Origin: Flavisolibacter ginsengisoli DSM 18119
GTDB taxonomy: Bacteria; Bacteroidota; Bacteroidia; Chitinophagales; Chitinophagaceae
Assembly: GCF_900129295.1 (NCBI RefSeq)
Contig: NZ_FQUU01000009.1
Location: forward strand, 62,001-126,000
Direction: 5' to 3'
DNA: 64,000 nucleotides
The notes under the pieces were generated by a model that was given only the letters and a program-made list of their open reading frames with translations, was not told where the DNA came from and searched no databases. Positions 53,325-62,270 of the stretch are shown piece after piece (the first letter of the stretch is position 1; each line of letters begins with the position of its first letter). The translations under genes were made by a program, and so were the position numbers.

Positions 53325-54197
53325 ATGTTCCAGAAAATAACCGAATCAAATAAACTGGTTTTAAACAAACCAATGGATATAGACATGATCTATTATTCAG
53401 AACTGGAAGAATGGTACACCACGAATGCATTCAGAAGTTTTAGCGTTAAATATGTCGTAGATAATTGCATATATTATAAGATAGATGGGAAAGAACATGC
53501 TGTGAATGCAGGCACTTATATGACTGCCTGTAAATATGATAATGTATATGCTTATAATAAACTGCCTATAAAAAGTATCTGTATTGACATTTGTCCTGAT
53601 ACAGTTTTAGAGACCTTCACTGTTCTTACTACCGGACACGAAGATTTTGATAACTTTCTTTCCGGGCACTTTAAATATCCTGAGTTTTTTGAGAGCCTGC
53701 ATTCGGTAACCAATACTACCATTGGTGCAAAACTCCAGCAACTACTTTCCAGGATAGAAAAGGAAAAAACGCCTGATATCAACAAGGAATGGTTCATGGA
53801 CCTGTCAGAAAGGATCATCTACCAGGAATATGGCAATTACCTGGCACTAAACGAAATAAATTCTGTGAAAGCAACTACCAGAAAAGAAGTGCTGCACCGA
53901 TTGCAGCTGGCTAAAGAATTTATGGATTCCAACTACCTTGAGATAGCAGAGATCAAGGAAATTGCAGATCACTGTAACATGTCAGAATACCATTTCTTCC
54001 GCAGGTTTAAGGAAGTGTATAAAAAAACGCCTTACCAGTATATCACTGAACATAAAATGCAGAAAGCCCGGCAACTTTTATCAGAGAAGAAACATACTGT
54101 TTCTGAAGTAGCCCTTCTTTGCAGCTTTCCTGATGTATTTACTTTTAGCAAAAGCTTTAAAAAATTCTTTGGCATCCCTCCTTCCCTGGTAAAATAG
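53325..54197 (+). CDS. AraC-family transcriptional regulator
   Basis: The 290-aa protein has an N-terminal cupin-like ligand-binding region (residues ~1-170) and a C-terminal double helix-turn-helix (~190-290): EIAEIKEIADHCNMSEYHFFRRFKEVYKKTPYQYI, then VSEVALLCSFPDVFTFSKSFKKFFG. The target is unknown. It converges on the susD/susC pair, which could be a target. The same-strand gap upstream is 327 bases, enough for its own promoter. Confidence 0.9.
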   Translation: MFQKITESNKLVLNKPMDIDMIYYSELEEWYTTNAFRSFSVKYVVDNCIYYKIDGKEHAVNAGTYMTACKYDNVYAYNKLPIKSICIDICPDTVLETFTVLTTGHEDFDNFLSGHFKYPEFFESLHSVTNTTIGAKLQQLLSRIEKEKTPDINKEWFMDLSERIIYQEYGNYLALNEINSVKATTRKEVLHRLQLAKEFMDSNYLEIAEIKEIADHCNMSEYHFFRRFKEVYKKTPYQYITEHKMQKARQLLSEKKHTVSEVALLCSFPDVFTFSKSFKKFFGIPPSLVK

Positions 54198-54273
54198 CAT
54201 TGTAGGATATTTTTCCTGTATCAGAAAAGATTACAGATCTCCGCTTATATACTTCAACCACCTTCAAAAACAA

Positions 54274-54295
54274 GCAGGCGGTAGAAACCGCCTGC
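54274..54295. terminator. hairpin after the AraC gene
   Basis: A perfect 9-bp stem, GCAGGCGGT (54274-54282) with ACCGCCTGC (54287-54295), loop AGAA. It has the same GT-AGAA-AC tip as the hairpin at 53017-53040. Confidence 0.7.
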
Positions 54296-54490
54296 GACTA
54301 CTTAATAATTTTTTTATCTATTGACAGACTGAGAACAGTCTCTCGCACATGAGAATAATTCAATAACAAATTAAGATATTTATCACCCACTAATTGGTCA
54401 TGATATGCGAGGCATGAAGTATCTGTTTTGAAACGTGAATAACCTTAATAAATGTGTATACGAATGAATTTGAATTTGCACTTTGCAAGA

Positions 54491-54520
54491 AAAAAAGCAG
54501 TGATCTTCCACTGCTTTTTT
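54491..54520. terminator. bidirectional intrinsic terminator after susD
   Basis: A 12-bp stem, AAAAAAGCAGTG (54491-54502) with CACTGCTTTTTT (54509-54520). It gives a U-tract in both directions. Confidence 0.9.
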
Positions 54521-54551
54521 TTGATTCCTCCATTCAACAAATGTCATGCAT

Positions 54552-55982
54552 TCAATATCCTGGATTTTGTTGTTCTCTTATTGCGGGGTTTGCATCCAGT
54601 TCTTCCTGGGGTATTGGCAATATCCGTCTAAAACTATTGGCAGCAATAACAAGTGGAACATTTCCGGGATAGTTACCAGCCAGGTTTACCCTTACAACGT
54701 CCATATTATACCTTGCCAGGTCCCAATAACGATGCCCTTCAAAAGCAAGCTCCTTTCTCCTTTCCAGAAGTATATCCGATAAGAGTGCAGCTCCTGAAGA
54801 TGAATAGCCAGCAAACGATGGATCTCTTTCTTTAGCTACAGCATTTAGATAATCAAGAGCAAGCGATTCATTTCCTGTCTGGTAGGCAGCTTCTGCAGCA
54901 ATCAAATAAACTTCCGACATCCTGATAACCTTGTATTCATCCTTATCTGCAGATCCTGCATTTGGAAATTTATTTACCACTTTAGCGTTGGCACCCCTGG
55001 TTGGACTTCCTACTACTATCAGATCTTTTCTTACATCTGTATTACTGTAGGTATTATACAACGATTCAGTTGCCAGGGCATCTCCATATCCATTTTGATC
55101 ATAGAAATAAGCAAGGGATGAATTGCCTGCATTATTATTGGCATCAAATACCACTTCGAACAGGACCTCCATTTTATCATTCCGATCTTTATTGTTTTCC
55201 CAGAAAGACAATACCTCGTTCAACTTCAACAAGGAATAACCGCTGTTATTGATCACATCTTCTGCTGTGTTTAAGGCCTTTGGCCAGTCACCTTTATACT
55301 CATATACCCTGGCAAGCAATGCCTTTGCGGCATATTTTGTAAAAAATCCGGAGGATTTCTCAATGGTCAACAAACCTGTTGCTTCGGTAAGATCTTTCTC
55401 TATCTGCGCATAGACCTCTTTTAGCGTATTCCTTGGTGGCTTCACTATTGGATTATATTCAAGTATTACAGGCACTCCAGGAGCATTAGGATCTACTGTG
55501 TATGGCTTAGCAAAATGCCTGGCCAATTCAAAATACATAAGGGCCCTGATAGATAGCGCTTCTCCCCTTATTTGATCAATTTCTGCTGTCCCCTTCAATG
55601 GACTATTTATAACATTATTGGAACGAAGTATCGTACTATAGGCAGATTCCCAAACACCCTGTGCATTGGAATTAGTGACAGTATAATTGACCTGGAAAAA
55701 ATCAAGGTAACGATTACTGTTAACCGTGGAAATATATACGTTATCTGCAAGCAGATCGGCAAACAAGGGAATAGTTCTTCCATATAGATTTACACTTCCC
55801 AGGTTTGCATAGGCCCCGCTCAATGCCGCTTTCATGTCAGATACATTGGAAATTGCTACATCTGAACCTATACTATCATAAGGTCTCAGGTCAAGGAAAT
55901 CCTTTTTGCAGGATGTGATGACCAATCCAATCATCAATACTCCCAACGTTGCAGCTTTATTGAAATAACTTCTTGTAGTCAT
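54552..55982 (-). CDS. RagB/SusD-family nutrient-uptake lipoprotein
   Basis: A 476-aa surface lipoprotein with the lipobox LVITSCKKDFLDL. SusD-type TPR-like helices (e.g. IRGEALSIRALMYFELARHFA, YAAKALLARVYEYKGDW) and the C-terminal LLERRKELAFEGHRYWDLAR block are typical. It caps the SusC barrel encoded just upstream and binds the substrate. There are no enzyme genes next to the pair, so the nutrient (glycan or peptide) cannot be inferred. Confidence 0.94.
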   Translation of the reverse strand: MTTRSYFNKAATLGVLMIGLVITSCKKDFLDLRPYDSIGSDVAISNVSDMKAALSGAYANLGSVNLYGRTIPLFADLLADNVYISTVNSNRYLDFFQVNYTVTNSNAQGVWESAYSTILRSNNVINSPLKGTAEIDQIRGEALSIRALMYFELARHFAKPYTVDPNAPGVPVILEYNPIVKPPRNTLKEVYAQIEKDLTEATGLLTIEKSSGFFTKYAAKALLARVYEYKGDWPKALNTAEDVINNSGYSLLKLNEVLSFWENNKDRNDKMEVLFEVVFDANNNAGNSSLAYFYDQNGYGDALATESLYNTYSNTDVRKDLIVVGSPTRGANAKVVNKFPNAGSADKDEYKVIRMSEVYLIAAEAAYQTGNESLALDYLNAVAKERDPSFAGYSSSGAALLSDILLERRKELAFEGHRYWDLARYNMDVVRVNLAGNYPGNVPLVIAANSFRRILPIPQEELDANPAIREQQNPGY

Positions 55983-56018
55983 ATAGAAAGATAATTTTAT
56001 TATAAAAGAATGAATACC

Positions 56019-59000
56019 CTATAACTGGATGTTAACTCCTACTGTAAAAGACTTAGGTATAAAGAACTGCAGGTCGTTAGCACCATTGATGCCTTGCTCG
56101 GGATCCATAGTTATGTTTTTATCAAAAGTCTTGGTCCACAGGTTGGTCCCACGCACATATAAGCTGAATTGCGAAAGCATCAATTTTTCTGCAATGGAAG
56201 CAGGCAAATCAAATCGCAACGTGAGGTTTCGCAAGCGTATAAAATCACCCTTATAGAAGTACCGGCTTGATGCAGCGTTAGATGTTGTTGAATTAAAGAA
56301 ATCATAGCGTGGTACATCTGTTATATCACCAGGTTTCTGCCAACGCTGCAATTGTTTGCGGTTGTGGTTCAAGGATGCAAAAGCTCCATCGCCTGTAAAT
56401 AAAAAACCCCATTGATCATACAGCAAATTGCCGTATTGGTAGTTTAGCTGGGCATCAAGACTTATAAATTTATATGACAACGTGGTATTGAAGCCACCGA
56501 AACCCTTTGGTGATGCTGAACCAATAATGGTGCGGTTAGCCTTACTGAAATCAGAGGTAGTTTCATTCTTGCTCTCATTTGTATACCATAAAGGATCACC
56601 AGTCTGTGGATCAGCACCGGCCCATAAACGCGTGAATATGGATTGTACATCTTCACCCACGCGGATGATATATGGCAATGAGCGTATCTCTGTTTGGCCT
56701 TCTCTCAGGCGGGTTACCTTATTCTTATTCCAGCTTCCGTTTAAAGAAAGAGACCAGGTAAAATCTTTAGTTTTAACAGGTGTGGCATTCAAAGTAACCT
56801 CATATCCCTTATTTTCCATTGCACCCACATTGTTGTTGAATGAAGTAAACCCACTGGTAGGAGATAATGGCTCATTGAGCAACAATTGGTCTGTTTTCCT
56901 TTTGTAATAATCAGCTTCAATAGAGATTCGATTCTTTAGCAATCCAATTTCAATACCGATATCCAATGGTTTGTTTTGCTCCCATGTAAGATCAGGATTG
57001 CCAACATTATTAGGAAAGCTTGCAGGCAAACTATTATAGGTGCCAGTAAAAGAATAGGTTGCACGCCAGTTGTAATTACCAATTCCAGCATTACCATTAA
57101 CCCCATAAGATCCCCTTAACTTTAACAGGGAGATCACATCAACTCCATCCATAAATGCTTCCTGGTCAATATTCCAGGCTGCTCCCACACTCCAGAAAGT
57201 GCCATAACGACTATTTGCTCCAAACCGTGAAGAACCATCCCTGCGCAGACTTCCGGATATTGTATACTTATTTAAAAAACTGACATCAGCTTTTGACAAC
57301 CATGAAACAAAAGAATAATCAGATCCGGCAAATACAGGTGTCAATGGAGTGACTGGTGAAGGATATTTAATTGATGTTGTTAAAGGAAATCCATTCCCGG
57401 AACCATTCTGTGTCAGCAACTGTGATTTCTGAGCCTCATAACCACCTGTTACATGAACATCCAGTTTATCCCGGAGCGTACGAAAGCTATAATCTGCAAG
57501 GTTGGTCCATACCCAATTGAATAAACGGTTGTAACTATTAAAGAATAAGCCTGTAGTGGCTGGATCATTGGTGGAATAATCACCAAAGAAAGGATTGTAA
57601 TAGGCATTCTCTTCAATATTACTATAGTCTATACCATACCGTGAGGATATCTTCAAATTATCCAGGATCTTAAACTCGCCATTTACTGAGCCTAATAATT
57701 TAGAGGTTTGATTATGAAGCCTGTCATATTTTCTTATGGCCAGTGGATTAAATATCTGGTTGAATATTGCAGGATCATAATTAGGTGTGCCGTCAGCATT
57801 ATAAGCTTCAAGTGTAGGAAGTAAGGCCATCCCGGCAATGATTGGGTTTCTGAAATTGGAGCTTTCCGATTCGCCTTCCTGGTTAAAAGAAGATAGATTT
57901 AAATTAGAACCAATTGTTAAACGTTTACTCACCTGGTGCTTCAGGCTTGTATTGAAGCTATATCGTTTGAAGCTTGACCCAATGATCTCGCTTAACTGTT
58001 TGAAATATCCCCCCGAAACAAAGAACTGGGTTTTAGCATCTCCGCCAGAAGCAGAAAGATTCACCTGCTGTTGTTGTCCTTTTCTTTTCACAAGATCAAG
58101 CCAGTTATAATTCGCTGTTGAGTTGTAGCCCAATTGTCCTAATATATCTTCCACATCAGCTTGTGTACCTCCAACATGCAGAATGCCTTCTGTCGTCAAC
58201 TCTTTGAATTCATCTTTTGTCAATGGCTTCGCCAGGTCAGGGAAGTACGCTATATCATTTTTCCCAAATTCTCCATCCACCCTTATTTTGGTTTTACCTG
58301 CAGCACCCTTTTTAGTGTTTATAAGTATCACCCCATTTGCTGCACGGGATCCATATATGGAAGCAGAAGATGCGTCCTTTAACACACTGATGCTTTCAAT
58401 ATCATTAGGATTTATTCCGGCCAATAGATTGCTCGAATTGGTTGCATTGGAAAAATCTCCAGTGTTCACCGGAATTCCGTCAATCACAAATAAAGGGGAG
58501 GATGTGGCATTGATAGATCCTATTCCCCTTATTCTTATTTCCTGGAAGCTTCCGGGTTGACCACTGGGTGATACTGATTGCAAACCAGCTATCTTTCCCT
58601 GCAGCATTTGATCTACAGATGGCATTGGGATATTTTCCACCGCACTACCGGATATCTTGCTTACAGCCCCGGTCACCTTTCTTCGTTGCTGAGTGCCATA
58701 GGCCACAACAACTACCTCATCCAACCCGGTTTTGACACCCGGAACAAGAGCCACGCTATAATTGGACTCATTGGTAAGGGCCACTTCCCTGTCACTAAGA
58801 CCTATATAAGAAATGACAAGTGCTGTAGCATTTGAAGGAAGTGATAAAGAGAATGATCCATCTGCGGAAGTGCTTGTTCCAATGTTGGTACCCTTAACAA
58901 TAACTGAAGCATTGGCAAGACCGTTACCCTTGTCATCTGTAACTCTGCCGCTAATATTCCTGGCCTGGGCCATTACCTGCATACTAACAAGGAACAATCC

Positions 59001-59027
59001 GAAGCATAGTAAAAATAATTTTCTCAT
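56019..59027 (-). CDS. SusC/RagA-family TonB-linked outer-membrane transporter
   Basis: The ~1002-aa protein has a signal peptide (MRKLFLLCFGLFLVSMQVMAQ), an N-terminal carboxypeptidase-D-like domain (RNISGRVTDDKGNGLANASV), a plug starting near DEVVVVAYGTQQRRKVTGAV, and a large TonB-dependent barrel ending KSFTVGVNIQL. It works with SusD downstream to import a large substrate. The start at 59027 is set by the signal peptide. The 297-base divergent gap to the LytTR gene contains a small hairpin, TGCACC/GGTGCA (59240-59259). Confidence 0.94.
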   Translation of the reverse strand: MRKLFLLCFGLFLVSMQVMAQARNISGRVTDDKGNGLANASVIVKGTNIGTSTSADGSFSLSLPSNATALVISYIGLSDREVALTNESNYSVALVPGVKTGLDEVVVVAYGTQQRRKVTGAVSKISGSAVENIPMPSVDQMLQGKIAGLQSVSPSGQPGSFQEIRIRGIGSINATSSPLFVIDGIPVNTGDFSNATNSSNLLAGINPNDIESISVLKDASSASIYGSRAANGVILINTKKGAAGKTKIRVDGEFGKNDIAYFPDLAKPLTKDEFKELTTEGILHVGGTQADVEDILGQLGYNSTANYNWLDLVKRKGQQQQVNLSASGGDAKTQFFVSGGYFKQLSEIIGSSFKRYSFNTSLKHQVSKRLTIGSNLNLSSFNQEGESESSNFRNPIIAGMALLPTLEAYNADGTPNYDPAIFNQIFNPLAIRKYDRLHNQTSKLLGSVNGEFKILDNLKISSRYGIDYSNIEENAYYNPFFGDYSTNDPATTGLFFNSYNRLFNWVWTNLADYSFRTLRDKLDVHVTGGYEAQKSQLLTQNGSGNGFPLTTSIKYPSPVTPLTPVFAGSDYSFVSWLSKADVSFLNKYTISGSLRRDGSSRFGANSRYGTFWSVGAAWNIDQEAFMDGVDVISLLKLRGSYGVNGNAGIGNYNWRATYSFTGTYNSLPASFPNNVGNPDLTWEQNKPLDIGIEIGLLKNRISIEADYYKRKTDQLLLNEPLSPTSGFTSFNNNVGAMENKGYEVTLNATPVKTKDFTWSLSLNGSWNKNKVTRLREGQTEIRSLPYIIRVGEDVQSIFTRLWAGADPQTGDPLWYTNESKNETTSDFSKANRTIIGSASPKGFGGFNTTLSYKFISLDAQLNYQYGNLLYDQWGFLFTGDGAFASLNHNRKQLQRWQKPGDITDVPRYDFFNSTTSNAASSRYFYKGDFIRLRNLTLRFDLPASIAEKLMLSQFSLYVRGTNLWTKTFDKNITMDPEQGINGANDLQFFIPKSFTVGVNIQL

Positions 59028-59351
59028 CAGCTTTACATTTAACTGCAAGACCAATAAAAGCAGGATATTGCTTCAGTAATTGCTGATTGAAATAATGAAG
59101 CATGAATATTAAAATGTAAAGCCCTGAAAATAACTTCTGAAGTGACGACCGATTTAACAATAGAATATTCGTTTAAAGCAGAAAGAATAATAGTAAAAAT
59201 GCAGGCTCCTATTTAGCCAAACTGTTTCTACTACCCACCTGCACCTTGTAGCCGGTGCATTTAACCATGATAGTTTCCGTTCATCATTTTAGCAATCATT
59301 GACAAACGCTTTAAAGGTTTAATATATAATTTACGAAACAAATCGTGGATC

Positions 59352-59723
59352 ATGGAAGCACTAACAACTATGAAGAAAAAGAAAACCCGCCTGGTCGTAC
59401 GGAAAGGCAATGAGAACATTGCTTTAAAAGTGGAAGATATTGCCTTTATATACAGGGATAATACCATTATTGTTGCTGTGGACAAAGAAGAGAAAAAGTA
59501 TCTCTGCGACAGGAATCTTTCGGCTCTTGAAGAAGAATTGGATGAATCCATGTTTTTTAGGGCTAATCGCAAATACCTGGTTAATATTCAATATATAAGA
59601 GGATTCAAAAGCTTTGAGAAAGTAAAGCTGGAAGTCAGCCTGTTAATACCTACCTGCAATCATAGCATCATAATCAGCCAGGAGACAGCCCCTCTCTTCA
59701 AAAAATGGATCAACGAGGAATAG
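59352..59723 (+). CDS. LytTR DNA-binding protein without receiver domain
   Basis: A 123-aa protein consisting almost only of a LytTR domain: LKVEDIAFIYRDNTIIVAV, LSALEEELDESMFFRANRKYLVNIQYIRGF. There is no receiver or membrane part, so it is not a normal two-component regulator. It is divergent from susC and may control that pair, or its activity may depend on another signal. The start could be the internal Met seven codons on. Confidence 0.85.
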   Translation: MEALTTMKKKKTRLVVRKGNENIALKVEDIAFIYRDNTIIVAVDKEEKKYLCDRNLSALEEELDESMFFRANRKYLVNIQYIRGFKSFEKVKLEVSLLIPTCNHSIIISQETAPLFKKWINEE

Positions 59724-59876
59724 CTCGTTATGGGCTGGAAATCTCCCTCAGCTTCCGTAATGGGAAGATTTTTATCCAATATATTATATTTTTATTTACA
59801 GCCTGGAACACGCCCTTTTGATATAAATGTCAGTCTGCCAACCTACTTATCAACTGAATGGCTTCTTCTGTGCTTA

Positions 59877-59997
59877 TCCCTATCCACCCCCTATCTACTC
59901 CCTAGCTACTGTATAGATACTGCGTGATGATCACGCACTATCTATAGCGCAGGTAGGCAGGAAGTCGGGAGAAGGTAAGGAGGAGGTAGGGAAAAGT
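59877..59997. repeat. inverted array of 11-bp repeats around a palindrome
   Basis: The left arm has 11-base units TCCCTATCCAC, CCCCTATCTAC, TCCCTAGCTAC, TGTATAGATAC. The centre is GCGTGAT-G-ATCACGC (59922-59936). The right arm has units of the same length but complementary type, with GGTAGG/GGTAAG/AGTCGG spaced every 11 bases. The array can form a long imperfect hairpin centred at 59929. Confidence 0.75.
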
Positions 59998-60102
59998 AAT
60001 AACATATACAGAACGAAAGAACCTACAGTTTAACTTATTCATTTAGGTGGGAACTGAAGAGTGTTATAAACCTCCTTTTTGCCCACACTACACCATTGGT
60101 TA

Positions 60103-60144
60103 TAGGTTTTAGCCCCTTCGGCACGCTGCGTCTGCTAAAACCTA
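60103..60144. repeat. REP-like inverted repeat
   Basis: A perfect 11-bp stem, TAGGTTTTAGC (60103-60113) with GCTAAAACCTA (60134-60144), encloses a 20-base GC-rich loop containing CCTTCGGCACGCTGCG. It is not followed by a T-tract. Confidence 0.6.
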
Positions 60145-60174
60145 CAGGGATTACAAATAAAGTGTAAATAAAAG

Positions 60175-60206
60175 AAGCCCGCCTAAGCTTTTGCTTAGGC
60201 GGGCTT
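60175..60206. terminator. strong terminator downstream of tRNA-Ser
   Basis: A perfect 14-bp stem, AAGCCCGCCTAAGC (60175-60188) with GCTTAGGCGGGCTT (60193-60206), loop TTTT. On the minus strand it directly follows the tRNA 3' end. Confidence 0.9.
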
Positions 60207-60297
60207 TGGCGGAGACTGAGGGATTCGAACCCTCGATACCCTTTAGAGGTATACACACTTTCCAGGCGTGCTCCTTCAACCACTCGGACAAGTCTCC
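60207..60297 (-). tRNA. tRNA-Ser (GGA)
   Basis: The minus strand folds as a class II tRNA with a long variable arm. Acceptor GGAGACT pairs with AGTCTCC, the anticodon loop CTGGAAA gives GGA, and the T-loop is GGGTTCGAATCCC. Discriminator G and CCA are encoded (complement of 60207-60210). Confidence 0.96.
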
Positions 60298-60335
60298 TGT
60301 TATTTTGAAAGAGGCAGCAAATTTAGGCTTTAGAG

Positions 60336-61094
60336 CTATAGCTTGAACAGCTGCCTGGCATTTTCTGTGGTTATTTCTGCAACCTGGTCTAAACTTAGAC
60401 CGGTAATGTCAGCCAATTTCTCAGCAACAAGCCTGGTATAGGCAGGCTCGTTGCGTTTCCCCCTGAAAGGAACCGGGGCTAAGTAAGGGGCATCTGTTTC
60501 AAGGATCACTCTTTCGATGCCCGTCTTTTCCAGGATCTTATCCAACCCGCCATTTTTAAAGGTAGCTACTCCCCCTATTCCCATCATAAAATGGGTATCC
60601 ATTAAAGAAACAGCTTGCTCATAAGTACCGGAGAAACAATGAAATACTCCTTTCAATGCTGGATATTGCCGAATAACCTCTATACATTCGTCGGTGGCAT
60701 TGCGGGAATGGATGGCAATAGGAATGTCATATTGTAAAGCCAGTTCTACCTGGGCATGAAAGCATTGGAATTGCTGGTCAGTATATGTTTTATCCCAATA
60801 AAAGTCCAGTCCTATTTCACCGATAGCACAAAATTTTCTTCTCTGGAGGTATTCCCTAACGATGGCCAGTTCCTTTTCAAAAGTTTCATTAACGGAACAG
60901 GGATGCAACCCTATCATTGCCAAACATTGGGTATACGTAGATTCCGTTAGCAACATAGCCTCGTGCGTAGTGCTGTCAATAGCAGGCATAAGGATAGAGT
61001 CTACCCCAGCCTCTAAAGCTCTTTTAATACAATCATCCCTGTCACTATCAAATTCTTGCAAATAAATATGGGCATGAGTATCAATCAAATACAT
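60336..61094 (-). CDS. TatD-family metal-dependent hydrolase
   Basis: A 252-aa TIM-barrel nuclease-like hydrolase. Metal ligands are seen in LIDTHAHIYLQEFDSDRD (H-x-H), IGEIGLDFYWD (Glu), IAIHSRNA (His), GVFHCFSG (His) and ETDAPYLAP (Asp). Family members degrade DNA or D-Tyr-tRNA. It is transcribed toward tRNA-Ser and stands alone. Confidence 0.94.
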   Translation of the reverse strand: MYLIDTHAHIYLQEFDSDRDDCIKRALEAGVDSILMPAIDSTTHEAMLLTESTYTQCLAMIGLHPCSVNETFEKELAIVREYLQRRKFCAIGEIGLDFYWDKTYTDQQFQCFHAQVELALQYDIPIAIHSRNATDECIEVIRQYPALKGVFHCFSGTYEQAVSLMDTHFMMGIGGVATFKNGGLDKILEKTGIERVILETDAPYLAPVPFRGKRNEPAYTRLVAEKLADITGLSLDQVAEITTENARQLFKL

Positions 61095-61207
61095 TGTAAA
61101 GAAGAATTACAGGGCAAAACTGGTTAAAAAAAGATTAAGAAGGTTTTAAACTTACAGCAAAACTACCGTTCTTAGGTGTGTTAAAAGGCCGCAATCAAAA
61201 CTAAGTC

Positions 61208-62140
61208 ATGAAAACTACTCCTTTCCTTACCCGGGTGATCACTTTAGCCTACCTGGCAGTATTTATAATCTCTGGTTGTAAAAAAGAAACCAGCAGTTCT
61301 AATCTTACTTCTCAACAGGAAGAAGAAATAGCCAGCTTTTCCGCTGAGTCAGAAACTAATAACGAAGTGATTTTCAATGATGTATTTGATAATGTCCTTG
61401 GTGTGAATAATGAGGTGGGAATGGCCGGGCTGGGAGTTTTTGGCAGGAAAAGTAATACACTCACAGGAGGCCGTGAGTCGGGTATGGATTCCATTACCTG
61501 TTATACCATTTCAATAACCCATTTAAATGCTCCTGATATATTCCCTATGAAAATAGAAATTGATTTTCGTGGCGGATGCCAGGGAAAGGATGGCCATATA
61601 AGATCGGGTAAAATGATCAGCACCTATACTGGTCGCTTAACCATACCTGGGAAATCAGTAACTACAGTATTTGAAGGGTTCAGGTTTGATAGTCTTACCG
61701 TAGAAGGCATTCAAACGATCACTAATAGTACAAATGCAGGCTCAATCAGGAGACAATTCACAATTGATATTAAGGATGGAAAACTTACAACTCCTTCGGG
61801 CTCCTATTCTGCCTGGACCAGCCACCGGGTAATTACTCAAATAGAAGGAAATGGGACCCCGGACCTTCCCCTTGATGATATTTTCTCCATTACCGGGAAT
61901 GCCCATGGAAAGCTAAAACGTGGGGATATTTTAAATGCCTGGCAATCCGAGATCCTTGATCCATTGATCAAGAGGTTCACCTGCCACTGGATATCCAAGG
62001 GTACTTTGAAAGTGTGGAGAGAAACCTTACAAAGCACATCCCCATGGGCAGGAACCCTGAACTATGGAGACGGAACCTGTGATTACATTGGGATGCTGAC
62101 CATAAATGGCATTTCACGGACTGTGAAGCTTCCTCATTAA
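61208..62140 (+). CDS. Lipoprotein of unknown function
   Basis: The 310-aa protein has a lipoprotein signal with lipobox VFIISGCKKE (Cys24). The mature part is beta-rich with repeated T/S-G-containing strands (e.g. GKMISTYTGRLTIPGKSVTTVFEGF) and a DSITCYTISIT segment. I do not recognise a family. It is probably in the periplasm or on the surface. No neighbour suggests a role. Confidence 0.8.
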   Translation: MKTTPFLTRVITLAYLAVFIISGCKKETSSSNLTSQQEEEIASFSAESETNNEVIFNDVFDNVLGVNNEVGMAGLGVFGRKSNTLTGGRESGMDSITCYTISITHLNAPDIFPMKIEIDFRGGCQGKDGHIRSGKMISTYTGRLTIPGKSVTTVFEGFRFDSLTVEGIQTITNSTNAGSIRRQFTIDIKDGKLTTPSGSYSAWTSHRVITQIEGNGTPDLPLDDIFSITGNAHGKLKRGDILNAWQSEILDPLIKRFTCHWISKGTLKVWRETLQSTSPWAGTLNYGDGTCDYIGMLTINGISRTVKLPH

Positions 62141-62229
62141 ATTATTTATTGACAAAGCCGAAATAGAATTTTATATTCCAAAAAAGTTTTTACCTTTAAA
62201 CCAGTTTTCATAGGGTACGGATTAAAAAC

Positions 62230-62253
62230 GGGCCAGGGTTTCTACCCAGGCCC
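62230..62253. terminator. GC-rich hairpin between convergent genes
   Basis: GGGCC-A-GGGT (62230-62239) pairs with ACCC-A-GGCCC (62244-62253), with one A/A mismatch and loop TTCT. Confidence 0.75.
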
Positions 62254-62270
62254 TAATTATTTATAGCCAT

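Larger units (their letters stand above)
54198..54551. other. 354-base intergenic region between araC-type and susD genes
   Basis: It holds two hairpins (54274-54295 and 54491-54520) and otherwise A/T-rich sequence. A 72-codon frame near its right end runs antisense through susD and is a shadow. Confidence 0.5.
59724..60206. other. 483-base intergenic region rich in repeats
   Basis: From left to right it has an inverted array of 11-bp repeats (59877-59997), an 11-bp-stem inverted repeat (60103-60144) and the tRNA-Ser terminator (60175-60206). The open frames across it are short and composed of repeat sequence; none is convincing. Confidence 0.6.

Noticed and set aside
59730-59927. 65-codon plus-strand frame after the LytTR gene
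   Set aside because: Its C-terminal third is made of the 11-bp repeat array, so the frame is an artefact.
60035-60283. 82-codon minus-strand frame across tRNA-Ser
   Set aside because: It runs through the tRNA and its terminator, which explain the sequence.
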